A stretch of DNA of 23,481 nt from an uncultured Butyricicoccus sp. (GTDB lineage Bacteria > Bacillota > Clostridia > Oscillospirales > Butyricicoccaceae), in assembly GCA_900557315.1 (NCBI GenBank), contig USSI01000005.1:1-23481 (forward strand), read 5' to 3'. Below are positions 1-7,433 of the stretch, in pieces. Below the pieces are notes generated by a model. The model did no database searches and was not told where the DNA came from. It worked only from the letters and a program-made list of their open reading frames with translations. Each line of letters opens with the position of its first letter. Positions within the stretch are counted from its first letter, which is position 1. The translations under genes and the position numbers were made by a program.

Positions 1-24
1 CTCGATAGAGAGTATAGAAGTGCG

Positions 25-49
25 CCCTTTCGTTCTGAAAGGGATTTTT
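25..49 (+). terminator. Intrinsic terminator of an upstream gene outside the window
   Basis: A 7-bp perfect stem (CCCTTTC at 25-31 with GAAAGGG at 37-43) with a 5-base loop is followed by A and five T. The U-tract fits plus-strand transcription, so it probably ends a gene lying left of the window. On the minus strand no U-tract follows, so it is a poor stop for the SdpI-family gene. Confidence 0.55.
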
Positions 50-79
50 CGGTTGCTTCTCTCTTCGACAAATGATAAT

Positions 80-457
80 TTACCGCTTTGTTCCATCCTC
101 ATTGAAATTGTTTTTTAATGCCTTTTCCGTCGGGAAAACAGAGCCTATTAAAAAAACCAGTTGTATTACAATGATAATAATGCTTAATATTCCCATTGTA
201 TCATCACTTGCTCCATAAAAAGGAATATGTATAAGCATTGTAGGTCCCAACAGACCAATACCGACTTTCCACCAAAGTTTTCCTGCATGGTCATGTGCAA
301 ATCTCCAGGTATCCATATTTATCATTGACATCTTAGTTCGGTATCCCACAACTCCATTGATCTTCTTTGGACAATGTTTCCACATCATTCTGCCCACAAT
401 TATCATAATCGTTGGGATAAAACAATCACATATCAAAATGAACCACCAAAACCACAT
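80..457 (-). CDS. SdpI-family small membrane protein
   Basis: This 125-residue protein has three predicted membrane segments (about residues 4-22, 63-79 and 88-108). The core VGYRTKMSMINMDTWRFAHD (37-56), followed by AGKLWW, is the conserved signature of the SdpI family. In Bacillus subtilis SdpI is an immunity protein against the SdpC killing factor, but most relatives have no proven role, and no sdpC-like gene is seen here. The start is an ATG behind GAGGAGGAAACAGT. It begins 12 bases after the stop of the ribbon-helix-helix gene on the same strand, so it is probably the last gene of the SPFH operon. Its base composition is clearly more AT-rich than its neighbours. The family call is good; the function is unknown. 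Confidence 0.8.
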   Translation of the reverse strand: MWFWWFILICDCFIPTIMIIVGRMMWKHCPKKINGVVGYRTKMSMINMDTWRFAHDHAGKLWWKVGIGLLGPTMLIHIPFYGASDDTMGILSIIIIVIQLVFLIGSVFPTEKALKNNFNEDGTKR

Positions 458-469
458 ACTGTTTCCTCC

Positions 470-676
470 TCAAATCTCGATATCGAGCGGCTTATCGATA
501 TCCTCCGATACATATTTCCCGTTCTTCCTCCGCTGTCTCACGCATTCGGTGAGAAGGTACTCTATCTGCCCGTTGACCGAACGGAATTCATCTTCCGCCC
601 AGCGCGCCAGTTCCTCATACAGCGAGGCGGACAGCCGCAGCGGCACCTGCTTTTTCGCTTTTTCCTTGTCCGCCAC
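470..676 (-). CDS. Small Arc-like ribbon-helix-helix protein
   Basis: A 68-residue protein beginning at GTG (V in VADKEKAKK), chosen because GGGAGGGGAAGCC lies directly before it; the frame stays open upstream to 739 but would run into the SPFH gene. Residues 10-16 (QVPLRLS) form the short beta strand typical of ribbon-helix-helix proteins, followed by two helices (about 17-29 and 34-48). Small Arc-like proteins of this kind are usually dimeric DNA binders, and the gene sits 37 bases downstream of the SPFH gene and 12 bases before the SdpI-family gene. It may regulate its own operon, but that is inference. The tail ([15 protein letters not shown]) is acidic and probably unstructured. Confidence 0.7.
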   Translation of the reverse strand: MADKEKAKKQVPLRLSASLYEELARWAEDEFRSVNGQIEYLLTECVRQRRKNGKYVSEDIDKPLDIEI

Positions 677-713
677 GGCTTCCCCTCCCTGTTTGTGTAT
701 TCCTGCTTTTATT

Positions 714-1739
714 TTAATAGATCGAGCCGCTGTTGACAATAGGCTGCGCGTCCTTGTTCCCGCAAAGCACCACCATCAGGTTGGATACCATCTGCGCCTT
801 GCGCTCGTCATCCAGATCGACGACCTGCTTGCGGCTCAGCTCGTCGAGCGCCAGCTCGACCATGCCGACCGCGCCGTCGACGATCATCTTGCGCGCGTCC
901 ACAACCGCGCTCGCCTGCTGGCGCTGCAGCATGGCTGCCGCGATCTCGGGCGCATAGGCCAGCGTGGTGATGCGCGCTTCCTCGATCTTGAGGCCCGCGC
1001 AGTCCACGCGCTTCTGGATTTCCTCAGCAAGCACCGCCGCGATCTCCTGTGACGAGCCGCGCAGGCTTTTTTCGTCGCCGCCGTCGGATACGTCGTACGG
1101 ATACAGGCGCACGGTGTTGCGCAGCGCCGCGTCCGACTGGATGGATAGGAATTCCTGATAATTGTCCACCGCGAACACCGCCTTGGCGGTGTCCTCGATG
1201 TGCCAGATGACCGCGATGCCGATGATGATCGGGTTGCCGAGCTGGTCGTTGATCTTCTGTTTGTCGTTGTTGAGCGTCATGGTCTTGAGCGACAGGCGTT
1301 TGCCATGCGACTGTCCGGACGTGATGCGGCCGGAGGACAGTTTGCCCGCCTTGAGCGCTTCGTTCGCATCCTCCGCCGCCTTGGCGATCGCGGATTCGGC
1401 CGCGGGGTTGACCGCCGTGCAGAACGGATTGACAAAGAAGATGCCCTCGCCCTTGAGCGTACCCACATACTTGCCGAACAGCGTCAGCACGAGCGCCTCG
1501 TTCGGGCGCAGCACCTTGATGCCCGCGAACAGCAGCCAGCACGGCAGGCACCAGTAGAGGATGCACACCGCAAGCAACGCAATCATACCCGCGCTGCTGC
1601 CATGCGCGGCAAGCTGCATGGCGCTGTATACGATGGCTGCTACCGTTGCAAACATCAGCACAATGTTGATGAGCAGCACCGCCAGCCCATTGGGCGCGTG
1701 CAGCGCTTTCTCCTGATAATCCACTTGCTTTCCGTTCAT
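714..1739 (-). CDS. SPFH/Band 7 domain membrane protein
   Basis: A 341-residue protein with two N-terminal membrane segments (about 18-41 and 51-73) and then an SPFH/Band 7 domain starting near [20 protein letters not shown] (77-96). The domain ends in an alpha-helical part containing [20 protein letters not shown], which is usual for the flotillin-like branch. SPFH proteins oligomerise as membrane-bound scaffolds; the cargo of this one cannot be told from sequence. A segment of low complexity with many Ala, Ser and Gly (about 115-150) is inserted after the first beta strands. The ATG lies behind GAGGGATCTCAT. It is the first gene of an operon with the ribbon-helix-helix and SdpI-family genes, read from a strong promoter at 1777-1805. 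Confidence 0.85.
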   Translation of the reverse strand: MNGKQVDYQEKALHAPNGLAVLLINIVLMFATVAAIVYSAMQLAAHGSSAGMIALLAVCILYWCLPCWLLFAGIKVLRPNEALVLTLFGKYVGTLKGEGIFFVNPFCTAVNPAAESAIAKAAEDANEALKAGKLSSGRITSGQSHGKRLSLKTMTLNNDKQKINDQLGNPIIIGIAVIWHIEDTAKAVFAVDNYQEFLSIQSDAALRNTVRLYPYDVSDGGDEKSLRGSSQEIAAVLAEEIQKRVDCAGLKIEEARITTLAYAPEIAAAMLQRQQASAVVDARKMIVDGAVGMVELALDELSRKQVVDLDDERKAQMVSNLMVVLCGNKDAQPIVNSGSIY

Positions 1740-1757
1740 ATGAGATCCCTCACAATC

Positions 1758-1772
1758 ATATCAATTTGATAT
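1758..1772 (-). promoter_or_regulatory. Palindromic operator candidate at the SPFH start point
   Basis: ATATCAA-T-TTGATAT is a perfect 7-bp inverted repeat around one central base. It lies 4 bases downstream of the -10 box of the SPFH promoter and so covers the expected transcription start, an ideal position for a repressor. The cognate regulator is not identified; the ribbon-helix-helix protein encoded in the same operon is one possibility. Confidence 0.55.
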
Positions 1773-1776
1773 CATC

Positions 1777-1805
1777 ATAATACACCTGCCCCCGCACCTT
1801 GTCAA
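1777..1805 (-). promoter_or_regulatory. Sigma-A promoter of the SPFH operon
   Basis: On the minus strand a consensus -35 box TTGACA (1800-1805) is separated by exactly 17 bases from TATTAT (1777-1782). Transcription would begin near 1770 and read the SPFH, ribbon-helix-helix and SdpI-family genes. It is the closest match to consensus in the window. Confidence 0.8.
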
Positions 1806-1824
1806 CAGATATTTCCCTGCCTTG

Positions 1825-1855
1825 GAAAAAGAAAAGGCGCCCCCAAAGGGGCGCC
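1825..1855 (-). terminator. Intrinsic terminator after the gluQRS / P-loop kinase pair
   Basis: GGCGCCCC (1836-1843) and GGGGCGCC (1848-1855) form an 8-bp stem with a 4-base loop. On the minus strand it is followed by TTTTCTTTTTCC. It lies just beyond the stop of the P-loop kinase gene and before the promoter of the SPFH operon on the same strand, so it separates the two units. Confidence 0.85.
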
Positions 1856-1865
1856 AGCCGGCAGC

Positions 1866-2386
1866 TCAGCCGAAATCCGCAAGGGACAGCGCGGCCGGGT
1901 AGCTTTTATCAATCAGCAGAGCATTGCAGCCGTGCCGCCGGCACTGCGCCAGCGCGTCTGCGTTTTCCGCCAGCAGTTCTTCTTCCGTGATGCAGTCGTC
2001 CTGCCTGCGTTCTGCCGTATTGGCAAAACGGCGGATATCTGTCATGTGGGTTTTGATATAAGCTTCGCTGAAAATCAGGCAGCAGTAGCGGATATGCGCA
2101 GGCATTCCCCGGAAAAGCTGTCCTTCCAGCCAAACGGGATATAGCAGCCCTCGACCAGCAAATCCTGCCCGTTTTCCACCGCGGTTTTGACCATTTCGCG
2201 CACGACCGGCCAGAGGTACGCGGTCAGTTCCGCGTCCTGCTCCGGGGTGAGGCTGGTCTGCCCGCTGCGGATCAGCCCCATTTTCAGATGGTCGATGCTC
2301 AGTGAGAGCATGGGATGCCGCCGCAGCAGTTCGAGCGCGAAATGCGTCTTGCCGGTGTGCGTGCCGCCCGCCAGCAGGTAAATCAC
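1866..2386 (-). pseudogene. P-loop kinase (zeta-toxin / 2-phosphoglycerate-kinase-like), frameshifted
   Basis: The reading frame begins at a GTG that overlaps the gluQRS stop by four bases (GTGA), behind GGAGGAGGGGGCGCG. It encodes IYLLAGGTHTGKTHFALELL, with a Walker A motif GGTHTGKT at 7-14, and runs as far as SFSGECL. It then leaves frame, and the next frame continues with AHIRYCCLIFSEAYIKTHM and a helical tail to LADFG. Adding one base near 2100 would join both parts into one protein of 173 residues, a sensible size for small nucleoside or sugar kinases of this class. Read literally, the first frame ends at 2075 after about 103 residues and the product would lack its C-terminal half. Either the gene is newly broken or the assembly has a one-base error. 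The substrate is unknown. Confidence 0.7.
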
Positions 2387-3315
2387 CGCGCCCCCTCCTC
2401 CCGGAATACGTCGGGCAGGAACAGGTTGTGCCGCGGAATCCTGTCCCATGCGAAGTCTGCAACCAGCTCGCGCGCGGCAACCGGCTCGGGCCGGTCGGCC
2501 AGCCCCGCGGCGCAGGCCAGCGCGCCGATCACCTGCTCCGGGGTGAACCGCTGCCGGAGCAGGCCGAGGTCAAGGTCCTCGTCCCGCTTGGACAGGCGGC
2601 GGCCGTCATGGTCGCACAGCAGCGGGATATGCACGAACGCCGGCGGCGTAAAGCCGAACAGCCGGTGCAGCCAGATCTGCCGCGGCGTGCTGGAGATCAG
2701 GTCCGCGCCGCGCACCACCTCGGTCACGCCGGACAGCGCATCGTCCACCACAACCGCCAGCTGATAGGCGAACACCCCATCCGACCGGCGGATGATGAAA
2801 TCCCCGCACTCGTGCACAAGGTTTTCGCTGTACGCGCCAAACACGCCGTCCGTGAAGCGGACTTCCTCGTCCGGCACACGCACACGCGTCGCCGGGGCAC
2901 GCGTTTTTCGTTTTTCCGCCACTTGTGCGGGCGTCAAATCACGGCAGGTGCCCGCATAGACCACGCGTCCGTCCGACAGGTGCGGCGCGGAAGCCGCGTG
3001 CAGCGCCGCGCGCGAGCAGAAGCAGGGATACAGCAGCCCCTTTTCGCGCAGGATAGCCTCATATTGTTCGTAAATCGCGGTGCGCTCGGACTGATACAGG
3101 ATTTCCCCGTCCCAGTCCAGCCCCAGCCAGCGCAGGTCGTCGATAATCAGTTCCGCATAGCTGCGCGGGCAGCGCATGGTGTCCAAATCCTCAATCCGCA
3201 GCAGGTACTGCCCGCCCTGCCGCCGCGCCGACAGCCACGCCAGCAGCGCGCACAGCACGTTGCCCAGGTGCATCCGCCCGCTCGGGCTGGGCGCGAAGCG
3301 TCCGATGGTCTGCAT
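2383..3315 (-). CDS. gluQ: Glutamyl-Q tRNA(Asp) synthetase GluQRS
   Basis: A 310-residue protein that matches the catalytic domain of glutamyl-tRNA synthetase without its anticodon-binding half, which is the hallmark of GluQRS. Visible are RFAPSPSGRMHLGN with the HIGH-type motif HLGN at 16-19, the KMSKS-type motif LSKRD at 241-245, and a zinc site of Cys98, Cys100, Tyr120 and Cys124. Members of the family activate glutamate without tRNA and attach it to queuosine at position 34 of tRNA(Asp). The ATG lies behind AAAGGGGAGGGAACC. Its stop overlaps the GTG of the P-loop kinase gene, so the two are translationally coupled. The length is usual for the family. A shortened GltX with another role is the alternative, less likely. 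Confidence 0.88.
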   Translation of the reverse strand: MQTIGRFAPSPSGRMHLGNVLCALLAWLSARRQGGQYLLRIEDLDTMRCPRSYAELIIDDLRWLGLDWDGEILYQSERTAIYEQYEAILREKGLLYPCFCSRAALHAASAPHLSDGRVVYAGTCRDLTPAQVAEKRKTRAPATRVRVPDEEVRFTDGVFGAYSENLVHECGDFIIRRSDGVFAYQLAVVVDDALSGVTEVVRGADLISSTPRQIWLHRLFGFTPPAFVHIPLLCDHDGRRLSKRDEDLDLGLLRQRFTPEQVIGALACAAGLADRPEPVAARELVADFAWDRIPRHNLFLPDVFREEGAR

Positions 3316-3340
3316 GGTTCCCTCCCCTTTCCGTCCCCTT

Positions 3341-3370
3341 ATCTTACCATAACAGGACAGGGCTATGCAA
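3341..3370 (-). promoter_or_regulatory. Possible promoter of gluQRS
   Basis: On the minus strand TTGCAT (3365-3370), an 18-base spacer and TAAGAT (3341-3346) preceded by TGG (extended -10 type) could form a moderate sigma-A promoter. It overlaps the region of the divergent GH3 promoter. Confidence 0.35.
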
Positions 3371-3386
3371 CAACCCCTTTTTCCGG

Positions 3387-3392
3387 TATAAT
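3387..3392 (+). promoter_or_regulatory. -10 element upstream of the GH3 lipoprotein gene
   Basis: A perfect TATAAT lies 28 bases before the ATG. No good -35 box is present at 17 or 18 bases upstream, so the promoter may be weak or need an activator. Confidence 0.5.
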
Positions 3393-3419
3393 ACTACCAT
3401 AAAATGTGAGGTGAACGAG

Positions 3420-4583
3420 ATGAGAAAACCGATCACAGCCCTGCTGCTTGCCCTGCTCTGTCTGGGCAGTACAACAGCCTGCGGGCAAGAGGATACCATC
3501 CCGCCAGAAGATGCCGCCGGCACCCCGGTCAGCGGCGACGCCGCGTCGCCGGATACCGCGCCCCCCGAGCCCGACCCGGCCGAACTGTACGTCAACAACC
3601 TGCCTATCGAGGCGCAGGTCGCGCAGATGTTCTTTGCCCGCTGCCCGGAGGTGGACGCCGCCGCGCTCGCCGGGGAATACGACATCGGCGGCTACATCCT
3701 GTTCGGCCGCGACTTTGAGGGGCAGACCAGGGAAAGCGTCACCGAGACGATCCAGTCCTATCAGGATGCGGCGGCGACGCCCATGCTGATCGGCGTGGAC
3801 GAGGAGGGCGGTACGGTTGTGCGCATCAGCTCCAATCCGAACTTTCGTGCGTCCAAATTCCGCTCCCCGCAGTCGCTGTACAACGAAGGCGGTTTTGACC
3901 TCATCACCAGCGACACGAAAGAGAAGGATGCACTGCTCGCGTCCATCGGCGTAAATGTCAACTTCGCGCCCGTGTGCGACGTATCCACCAACCCGAATGA
4001 TTTCATGAACGCCCGCTCCTTCGGCAAAGACGCATCCCAGACCAGCGAATTTGTCCGCACGGTCGTCGGGCAGATGCTGGCGGACAACACCGGCATGGTG
4101 CTCAAGCATTTCCCGGGCTACGGCAATAACATCGACACGCACACCGGCATCGCGACCGACGAGCGTCCGATCGAGACCTTCCGTGAAAGCGATTTCCTGC
4201 CGTTCCAAGCGGGTATCGACGCAGGCGCGCAGTCCATCCTGGTCAGCCACAACATCGTCACCTGCATGGACAGCGAACTGCCCGCGTCGCTCTCCCCCGC
4301 GGTGCACGATATCCTGCGGGATGAGCTCGGTTTTGAGGGCGTCATCATGACCGACGACCTGATTATGGAGGCCATCACGGATTACACCGGCGGCGAAAAC
4401 GCGGCCGTGCTCGCCGTGCAGGCGGGCAACGACATGCTGGTCTCCTCGGACTTTGTCACGCAGTACAACGCAGTGCTTGCCGCCGTGCAGGACGGCACGA
4501 TCAGCGAAGACCGCATCCGCGCGTCCGCCATCCGCGTCATCCGCTGGAAGATGGAGCTTGGGCTGCTGGACGCGGCCAAGTGA
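3420..4583 (+). CDS. Glycoside hydrolase family 3 lipoprotein (beta-N-acetylhexosaminidase-like)
   Basis: A 387-residue secreted lipoprotein. The signal peptide (MRKPITALLLALLCLGSTTA) ends in a lipobox with Cys21, followed by an acidic, Pro/Ala-rich linker to about 56. The rest is one GH3 barrel with VDEEGG (127-131), KHFPGYG (229-235), an Asp-x-His dyad (D239, H241) and VIMTDDLIM with the probable nucleophile Asp312. The dyad is the acid/base element of the NagZ group, so the likely substrate is a beta-N-acetylglucosamine linkage in peptidoglycan fragments at the cell surface. The ATG at 3420 is preferred to a GTG at 3411 because GAGGTGA lies 5 bases before it. It is a single-gene unit between a TATAAT at 3387 and a strong terminator. 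The exact substrate is inferred. Confidence 0.85.
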   Translation: MRKPITALLLALLCLGSTTACGQEDTIPPEDAAGTPVSGDAASPDTAPPEPDPAELYVNNLPIEAQVAQMFFARCPEVDAAALAGEYDIGGYILFGRDFEGQTRESVTETIQSYQDAAATPMLIGVDEEGGTVVRISSNPNFRASKFRSPQSLYNEGGFDLITSDTKEKDALLASIGVNVNFAPVCDVSTNPNDFMNARSFGKDASQTSEFVRTVVGQMLADNTGMVLKHFPGYGNNIDTHTGIATDERPIETFRESDFLPFQAGIDAGAQSILVSHNIVTCMDSELPASLSPAVHDILRDELGFEGVIMTDDLIMEAITDYTGGENAAVLAVQAGNDMLVSSDFVTQYNAVLAAVQDGTISEDRIRASAIRVIRWKMELGLLDAAK

Positions 4584-4590
4584 CCTGATA

Positions 4591-4617
4591 AAAATCTCCC
4601 TCCGGGGAGATTTTTTT
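4591..4617 (+). terminator. Intrinsic terminator of the GH3 gene
   Basis: AAAATCTCCC (4591-4600) pairs perfectly with GGGAGATTTT (4605-4614) around a 4-base loop and runs into seven T. It starts 7 bases after the GH3 stop codon. Confidence 0.9.
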
Positions 4618-4625
4618 GTAACCCT

Positions 4626-4654
4626 TGCAACCAAACCGCAGTTCATCCCGTATC
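4626..4654 (+). promoter_or_regulatory. ECF-type promoter, probably autoregulatory
   Basis: TGCAAC (4626-4631), a 17-base spacer and CGTATC (4649-4654) resemble the two-part promoters of ECF sigma factors (a -35 with AAC and a -10 of CGT type). It lies about 60 bases before the sigma-factor gene, as expected for self-activation. A sigma-A reading (TTGCAA with TATCTA) would need a 20-base spacer and fits less well. Confidence 0.5.
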
Positions 4655-4715
4655 TATGGGTGTACGGGGCAGCGCGCGGCGCCGTACGGATAGAGAGAAA
4701 GGGGGCGGATACGGC

Positions 4716-5276
4716 ATGAACGATGCAAAACTGATCGGTGCGCTGCGGCGCGGGCAGCGCGGCGCACTCGACAAAGTGATCGCGAAATACAGCGGCTATG
4801 CCGCGTCCGTTGCCCGCAGTGTATTGGGGAACGCGGCCACGCGGGAGGATCTGGAGGAGATTGTCTCCGATGTCTTTGTCTCCCTGTGGCGCGCGGCGGC
4901 GCGGCTGGACGAAACCCGCCCGCTCAAAGGGTATCTTGCGGCGATTACCCGCCACGCAGCGATCGACCGTCTGCGCCGCCAGCGCCCGGAAGACCCGCTG
5001 CCCGAGGACGATGTCCTGACAGCGGATGAAGCGCAGGGGCCGGAAGCCGAAGCGCTCCAACGTGAACAGGCCGAAACGCTCCGCCGCCTACTGCTGGAGA
5101 TGGCAGCGGATGACCGTGAGATTTTTGTGCGGTTCTATTACTACCGCCAGCCCGTACGCGAGATCGCGGAAACGACCGGCATGAACGAATCCACAGTCAA
5201 AGCGCGCCTGTCCCGCGGACGGAAAAAGCTGCGCGAACGTCTGGCAAAGGAGGTGGACGGTTATGCGCATCTCTGA
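4716..5276 (+). CDS. ECF-type sigma-70 family RNA polymerase sigma factor
   Basis: A 186-residue protein with sigma region 2 (about 22-90, including DLEEIVSDVFVSLWRAAARL and a region 2.4-like helix to RLRRQR) and region 4 (about 120-176, with the helix-turn-helix VREIAETTGMNESTVKARLS). Regions 1 and 3 are absent, which is the ECF layout. The ATG at 4716 is chosen over an upstream start at 4656 because AAAGGGGGCGG precedes it and the conserved part begins there. The last 14 bases overlap the downstream anti-sigma gene, so the pair is coupled. The sigma factor should direct RNA polymerase to an envelope-stress or signal-specific regulon that includes its own promoter (4626-4654). Confidence 0.9.
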   Translation: MNDAKLIGALRRGQRGALDKVIAKYSGYAASVARSVLGNAATREDLEEIVSDVFVSLWRAAARLDETRPLKGYLAAITRHAAIDRLRRQRPEDPLPEDDVLTADEAQGPEAEALQREQAETLRRLLLEMAADDREIFVRFYYYRQPVREIAETTGMNESTVKARLSRGRKKLRERLAKEVDGYAHL

Positions 5277-6606
5277 TCTGTTTGACGGGCTGGACGAGCA
5301 GGAGCGGAATGAGCTGCTTGACCTGCCGGAACGGGAAACGCCTGCCATCTCCGTCCGCGACGTCCGCCGCCGCGTCAACCAAACGCTTGACGAGGACCCC
5401 GCAGAAAGGAGACGTCATATGAAACAGGTATTCAAAAAAGGTGTCTGCGCGGCGCTGATCGCCGCCAGCCTGATTACCGGCGCGTTCGCCGCGTCGCAGA
5501 TGGATTTCTGGCACGAATGGTTTGCAAATGGGACGGGTGATCTGGACATCAACACGGAAAAGCAGTCCATTGACAACGGGGATGTGCAGCTGACGCTCGA
5601 GGAGACGCTCTCGGATGAAACTGTTGTTTATATTGTGTATTCCCTGGTTGGCCTGACCGAAGAAGGACAGCGGCTGATTAACGACGACAGCTATGTGTCC
5701 GGGATCGACTGCGCCATCTCTGTATGGGACACAGAAACTGAAACCGCTGTTGGTCAGCAATGGGGTGCAGCAGAAAATTTTGACACACCGGAAAAGCGGT
5801 ATTTCCACATGACGCTGTTCCCGGAGAACCATTCCCTTGCATTGCGGCTGCGCGGCTCGCAGGATACCATCGCCATTCCTGCAACCAACAATGTGGCTGT
5901 CGCAGAAGTCACACTGCCGGATATCAGCTTTGTCAACTATGCCGGCGAAACCGATATCCTGCACAGCGTGCGTCTGACCAGCCTTGGCTATTATCTGGAC
6001 TACACGCTTGCATCCGAACGCAAGTCTTTCTGGGCTGCATTCGAGTATCAATTTTATATGGCCATGAAGGATGGCAGCATCCGTTCGTGGGCACAGCAAG
6101 GTGCAACATTGTCGAGCGGAGACGAACAGGGGCATACCGGCCTTTGGGATAATGTGCTCGATGTCGATCAGGCAGAGGGCATCATCATCGACGGCATCGA
6201 ATATTTCTTCGATGGCCGCGCTCCGGTCGAGCGAACGGTTCCGGCGGAATATCAGCTGATGGAATCGCCGACCTGGCGGGATGACGCCATCCCCTTCCTC
6301 GGCGCACCGCTGCGGCCGGTGATCGCGCAGCTGGGCGGCACCGTGACATGGGACAATGCGACCCAGAGCGCCACTGCGACATTCCGCGGGATAAGCTGCA
6401 TCTGCAAAGATGGGGATTACTCCGTATACCGGGACGGCCGCATCGTCTACACTGCCGATCATCCGCTGGTCAAAATCATAGGCAATACCATGTACGTCGA
6501 TTCCTCTGTGCTGGAAGATGGACTGGATATCGCGGTTTTCGATTACTATGACCGTGCAGATGCTGCATCCGGGCAAAATCAAACCATCTGGTGTATTGCC
6601 ACCTGA
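5263..6606 (+). CDS. Membrane anti-sigma-like protein with large extracytoplasmic sensor part
   Basis: A 447-residue protein. A charged cytoplasmic N-terminus (1-55) is followed by one membrane segment (about 58-78) and a long outside part. Residues about 90-330 look like the beta-rich DUF4179-type region often coded next to ECF sigma factors. About residues 340-430 (around GGTVTWDNATQSATATFRG) resemble the copper amine oxidase N-terminal-like stalk domain found on many Firmicutes surface proteins. The layout and the 14-base overlap with the sigma gene point to a factor that holds the sigma at the membrane and releases it on an outside signal. The ATG has an AAAGGAGGTGG site inside the sigma gene. 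The signal is unknown, and the anti-sigma role is inferred from context. Confidence 0.75.
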   Translation: MRISDLFDGLDEQERNELLDLPERETPAISVRDVRRRVNQTLDEDPAERRRHMKQVFKKGVCAALIAASLITGAFAASQMDFWHEWFANGTGDLDINTEKQSIDNGDVQLTLEETLSDETVVYIVYSLVGLTEEGQRLINDDSYVSGIDCAISVWDTETETAVGQQWGAAENFDTPEKRYFHMTLFPENHSLALRLRGSQDTIAIPATNNVAVAEVTLPDISFVNYAGETDILHSVRLTSLGYYLDYTLASERKSFWAAFEYQFYMAMKDGSIRSWAQQGATLSSGDEQGHTGLWDNVLDVDQAEGIIIDGIEYFFDGRAPVERTVPAEYQLMESPTWRDDAIPFLGAPLRPVIAQLGGTVTWDNATQSATATFRGISCICKDGDYSVYRDGRIVYTADHPLVKIIGNTMYVDSSVLEDGLDIAVFDYYDRADAASGQNQTIWCIAT

Positions 6607-6648
6607 TTTGCCGGTGGTTCCCCCTCTTGATTTTTCTCATCAGGAGAA

Positions 6649-6678
6649 TTGTCAACCCCCACTGAATTGTGGTATAAT
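6649..6678 (+). promoter_or_regulatory. Sigma-A promoter of the phosphopantetheinyl transferase gene
   Basis: TTGTCA (6649-6654) and a perfect TATAAT (6673-6678) are 18 bases apart. Transcription would start near 6685, leaving a leader of about 30 bases. No clear terminator was seen between the anti-sigma stop (6606) and this promoter. Confidence 0.75.
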
Positions 6679-6715
6679 ATCATAAACAAAAAGCCATTTT
6701 TTAGGGGGAATTTTT

Positions 6716-7375
6716 TTGACCGCTGTATATGCCATCCCGGTATCCGCCATCAATCCGGATGACGGCGCTTCCCGCGCCCGACTATCGCGCGGCCGGCTCG
6801 AGCAGATCGACCGCCGCCGCGGCAATGCACGCGCGCAGGGCTTTGCGGCCTCCCTGCTGCTCGAATATGCGGTCTCGCAGCACTTTCCCTGGATTGTTCA
6901 TCCGCTTGCCATCTCGATTGCGGAAGGCGGCAAGCCTTATCTGGTGAATGAGCCGGGCGTGCATTTCAGCCTGTCCCATTCGGCAAACTGGGCGGTATGC
7001 GCCATCAGCGACCACCCGGTCGGCGTGGATATCGAGCGGTGCGAGCCGGGCCGGCGCGACATCGCCTCCCGCTTTTTCCACAAGGAAGAGGTGCGGTACC
7101 TGAACACCCTGCTCCCTTCCGCGCGGGACGATGCGTTCTACAAGCTGTGGACGCTCAAGGAAAGCTTTGTCAAATCTACCGGACGGGGGCTGGACCTGCC
7201 GCTGCGCAGCTTCTGGATCGACATCCGCCGGATGCCGCCGCGGCTGGACTGCGACGAGGTCAGCGGCGCTTACTCCCTGTTCCTGCCTGCGTTTACGGCG
7301 GACCAGGATTACCGCCTTGCGGTGTGCGTCGCGCAGGCGGACGCCCAACCACCCGTGCTGCATATCATGGAATAA
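6716..7375 (+). CDS. 4'-phosphopantetheinyl transferase, Sfp type
   Basis: A 219-residue enzyme that transfers phosphopantetheine from CoA to a serine of carrier proteins. The signatures are SLSHSANWAVCAISDHPVGVDIE (85-107, with the magnesium-binding GVDIE at 103-107) and FYKLWTLKESFVKSTGRGL (141-159, with WTLKES at 145-150). The size fits the Sfp/two-lobe group rather than the short AcpS type. The start is TTG at 6716 behind TTAGGGGGAA; no ATG or GTG with a better site exists nearby. It stands alone between its own promoter and a terminator. No polyketide or non-ribosomal peptide gene is in the window, so the target carrier protein is unknown. Confidence 0.9.
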   Translation: MTAVYAIPVSAINPDDGASRARLSRGRLEQIDRRRGNARAQGFAASLLLEYAVSQHFPWIVHPLAISIAEGGKPYLVNEPGVHFSLSHSANWAVCAISDHPVGVDIERCEPGRRDIASRFFHKEEVRYLNTLLPSARDDAFYKLWTLKESFVKSTGRGLDLPLRSFWIDIRRMPPRLDCDEVSGAYSLFLPAFTADQDYRLAVCVAQADAQPPVLHIME

Positions 7376-7388
7376 TCCGCAAACCCAA

Positions 7389-7420
7389 AAGGACGATGCG
7401 CTGCATCGTCCTTCTTTTTT
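7389..7420 (+). terminator. Intrinsic terminator between convergent genes
   Basis: AAGGACGATGC (7389-7399) and GCATCGTCCTT (7403-7413) form an 11-bp stem with a 3-base loop, followed on the plus strand by CTTTTTT. It ends the phosphopantetheinyl transferase transcript. On the minus strand a weaker TTTTGGGTTT follows, so it may also stop the scr operon. Confidence 0.85.
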
Positions 7421-7433
7421 ATCCTGCGGCACA

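Noticed and set aside
80..676. Toxin-antitoxin pair of the ribbon-helix-helix protein and the SdpI-family membrane protein
   Set aside because: The SdpI family is known for immunity rather than toxicity, the gene order is part of a longer operon with an SPFH protein, and no toxin motif is present.
2090..2110. Programmed -1 frameshift in the P-loop kinase gene
   Set aside because: The shift needed is -1, but there is no slippery heptamer of the X-XXY-YYZ type at the join; the same holds at 14150-14160.
3363..5060. Open frame of 565 codons on the minus strand opposite the GH3 and sigma-factor genes
   Set aside because: It crosses two real genes and a strong terminator, has no ribosome binding site, and its composition is that of a shadow frame.
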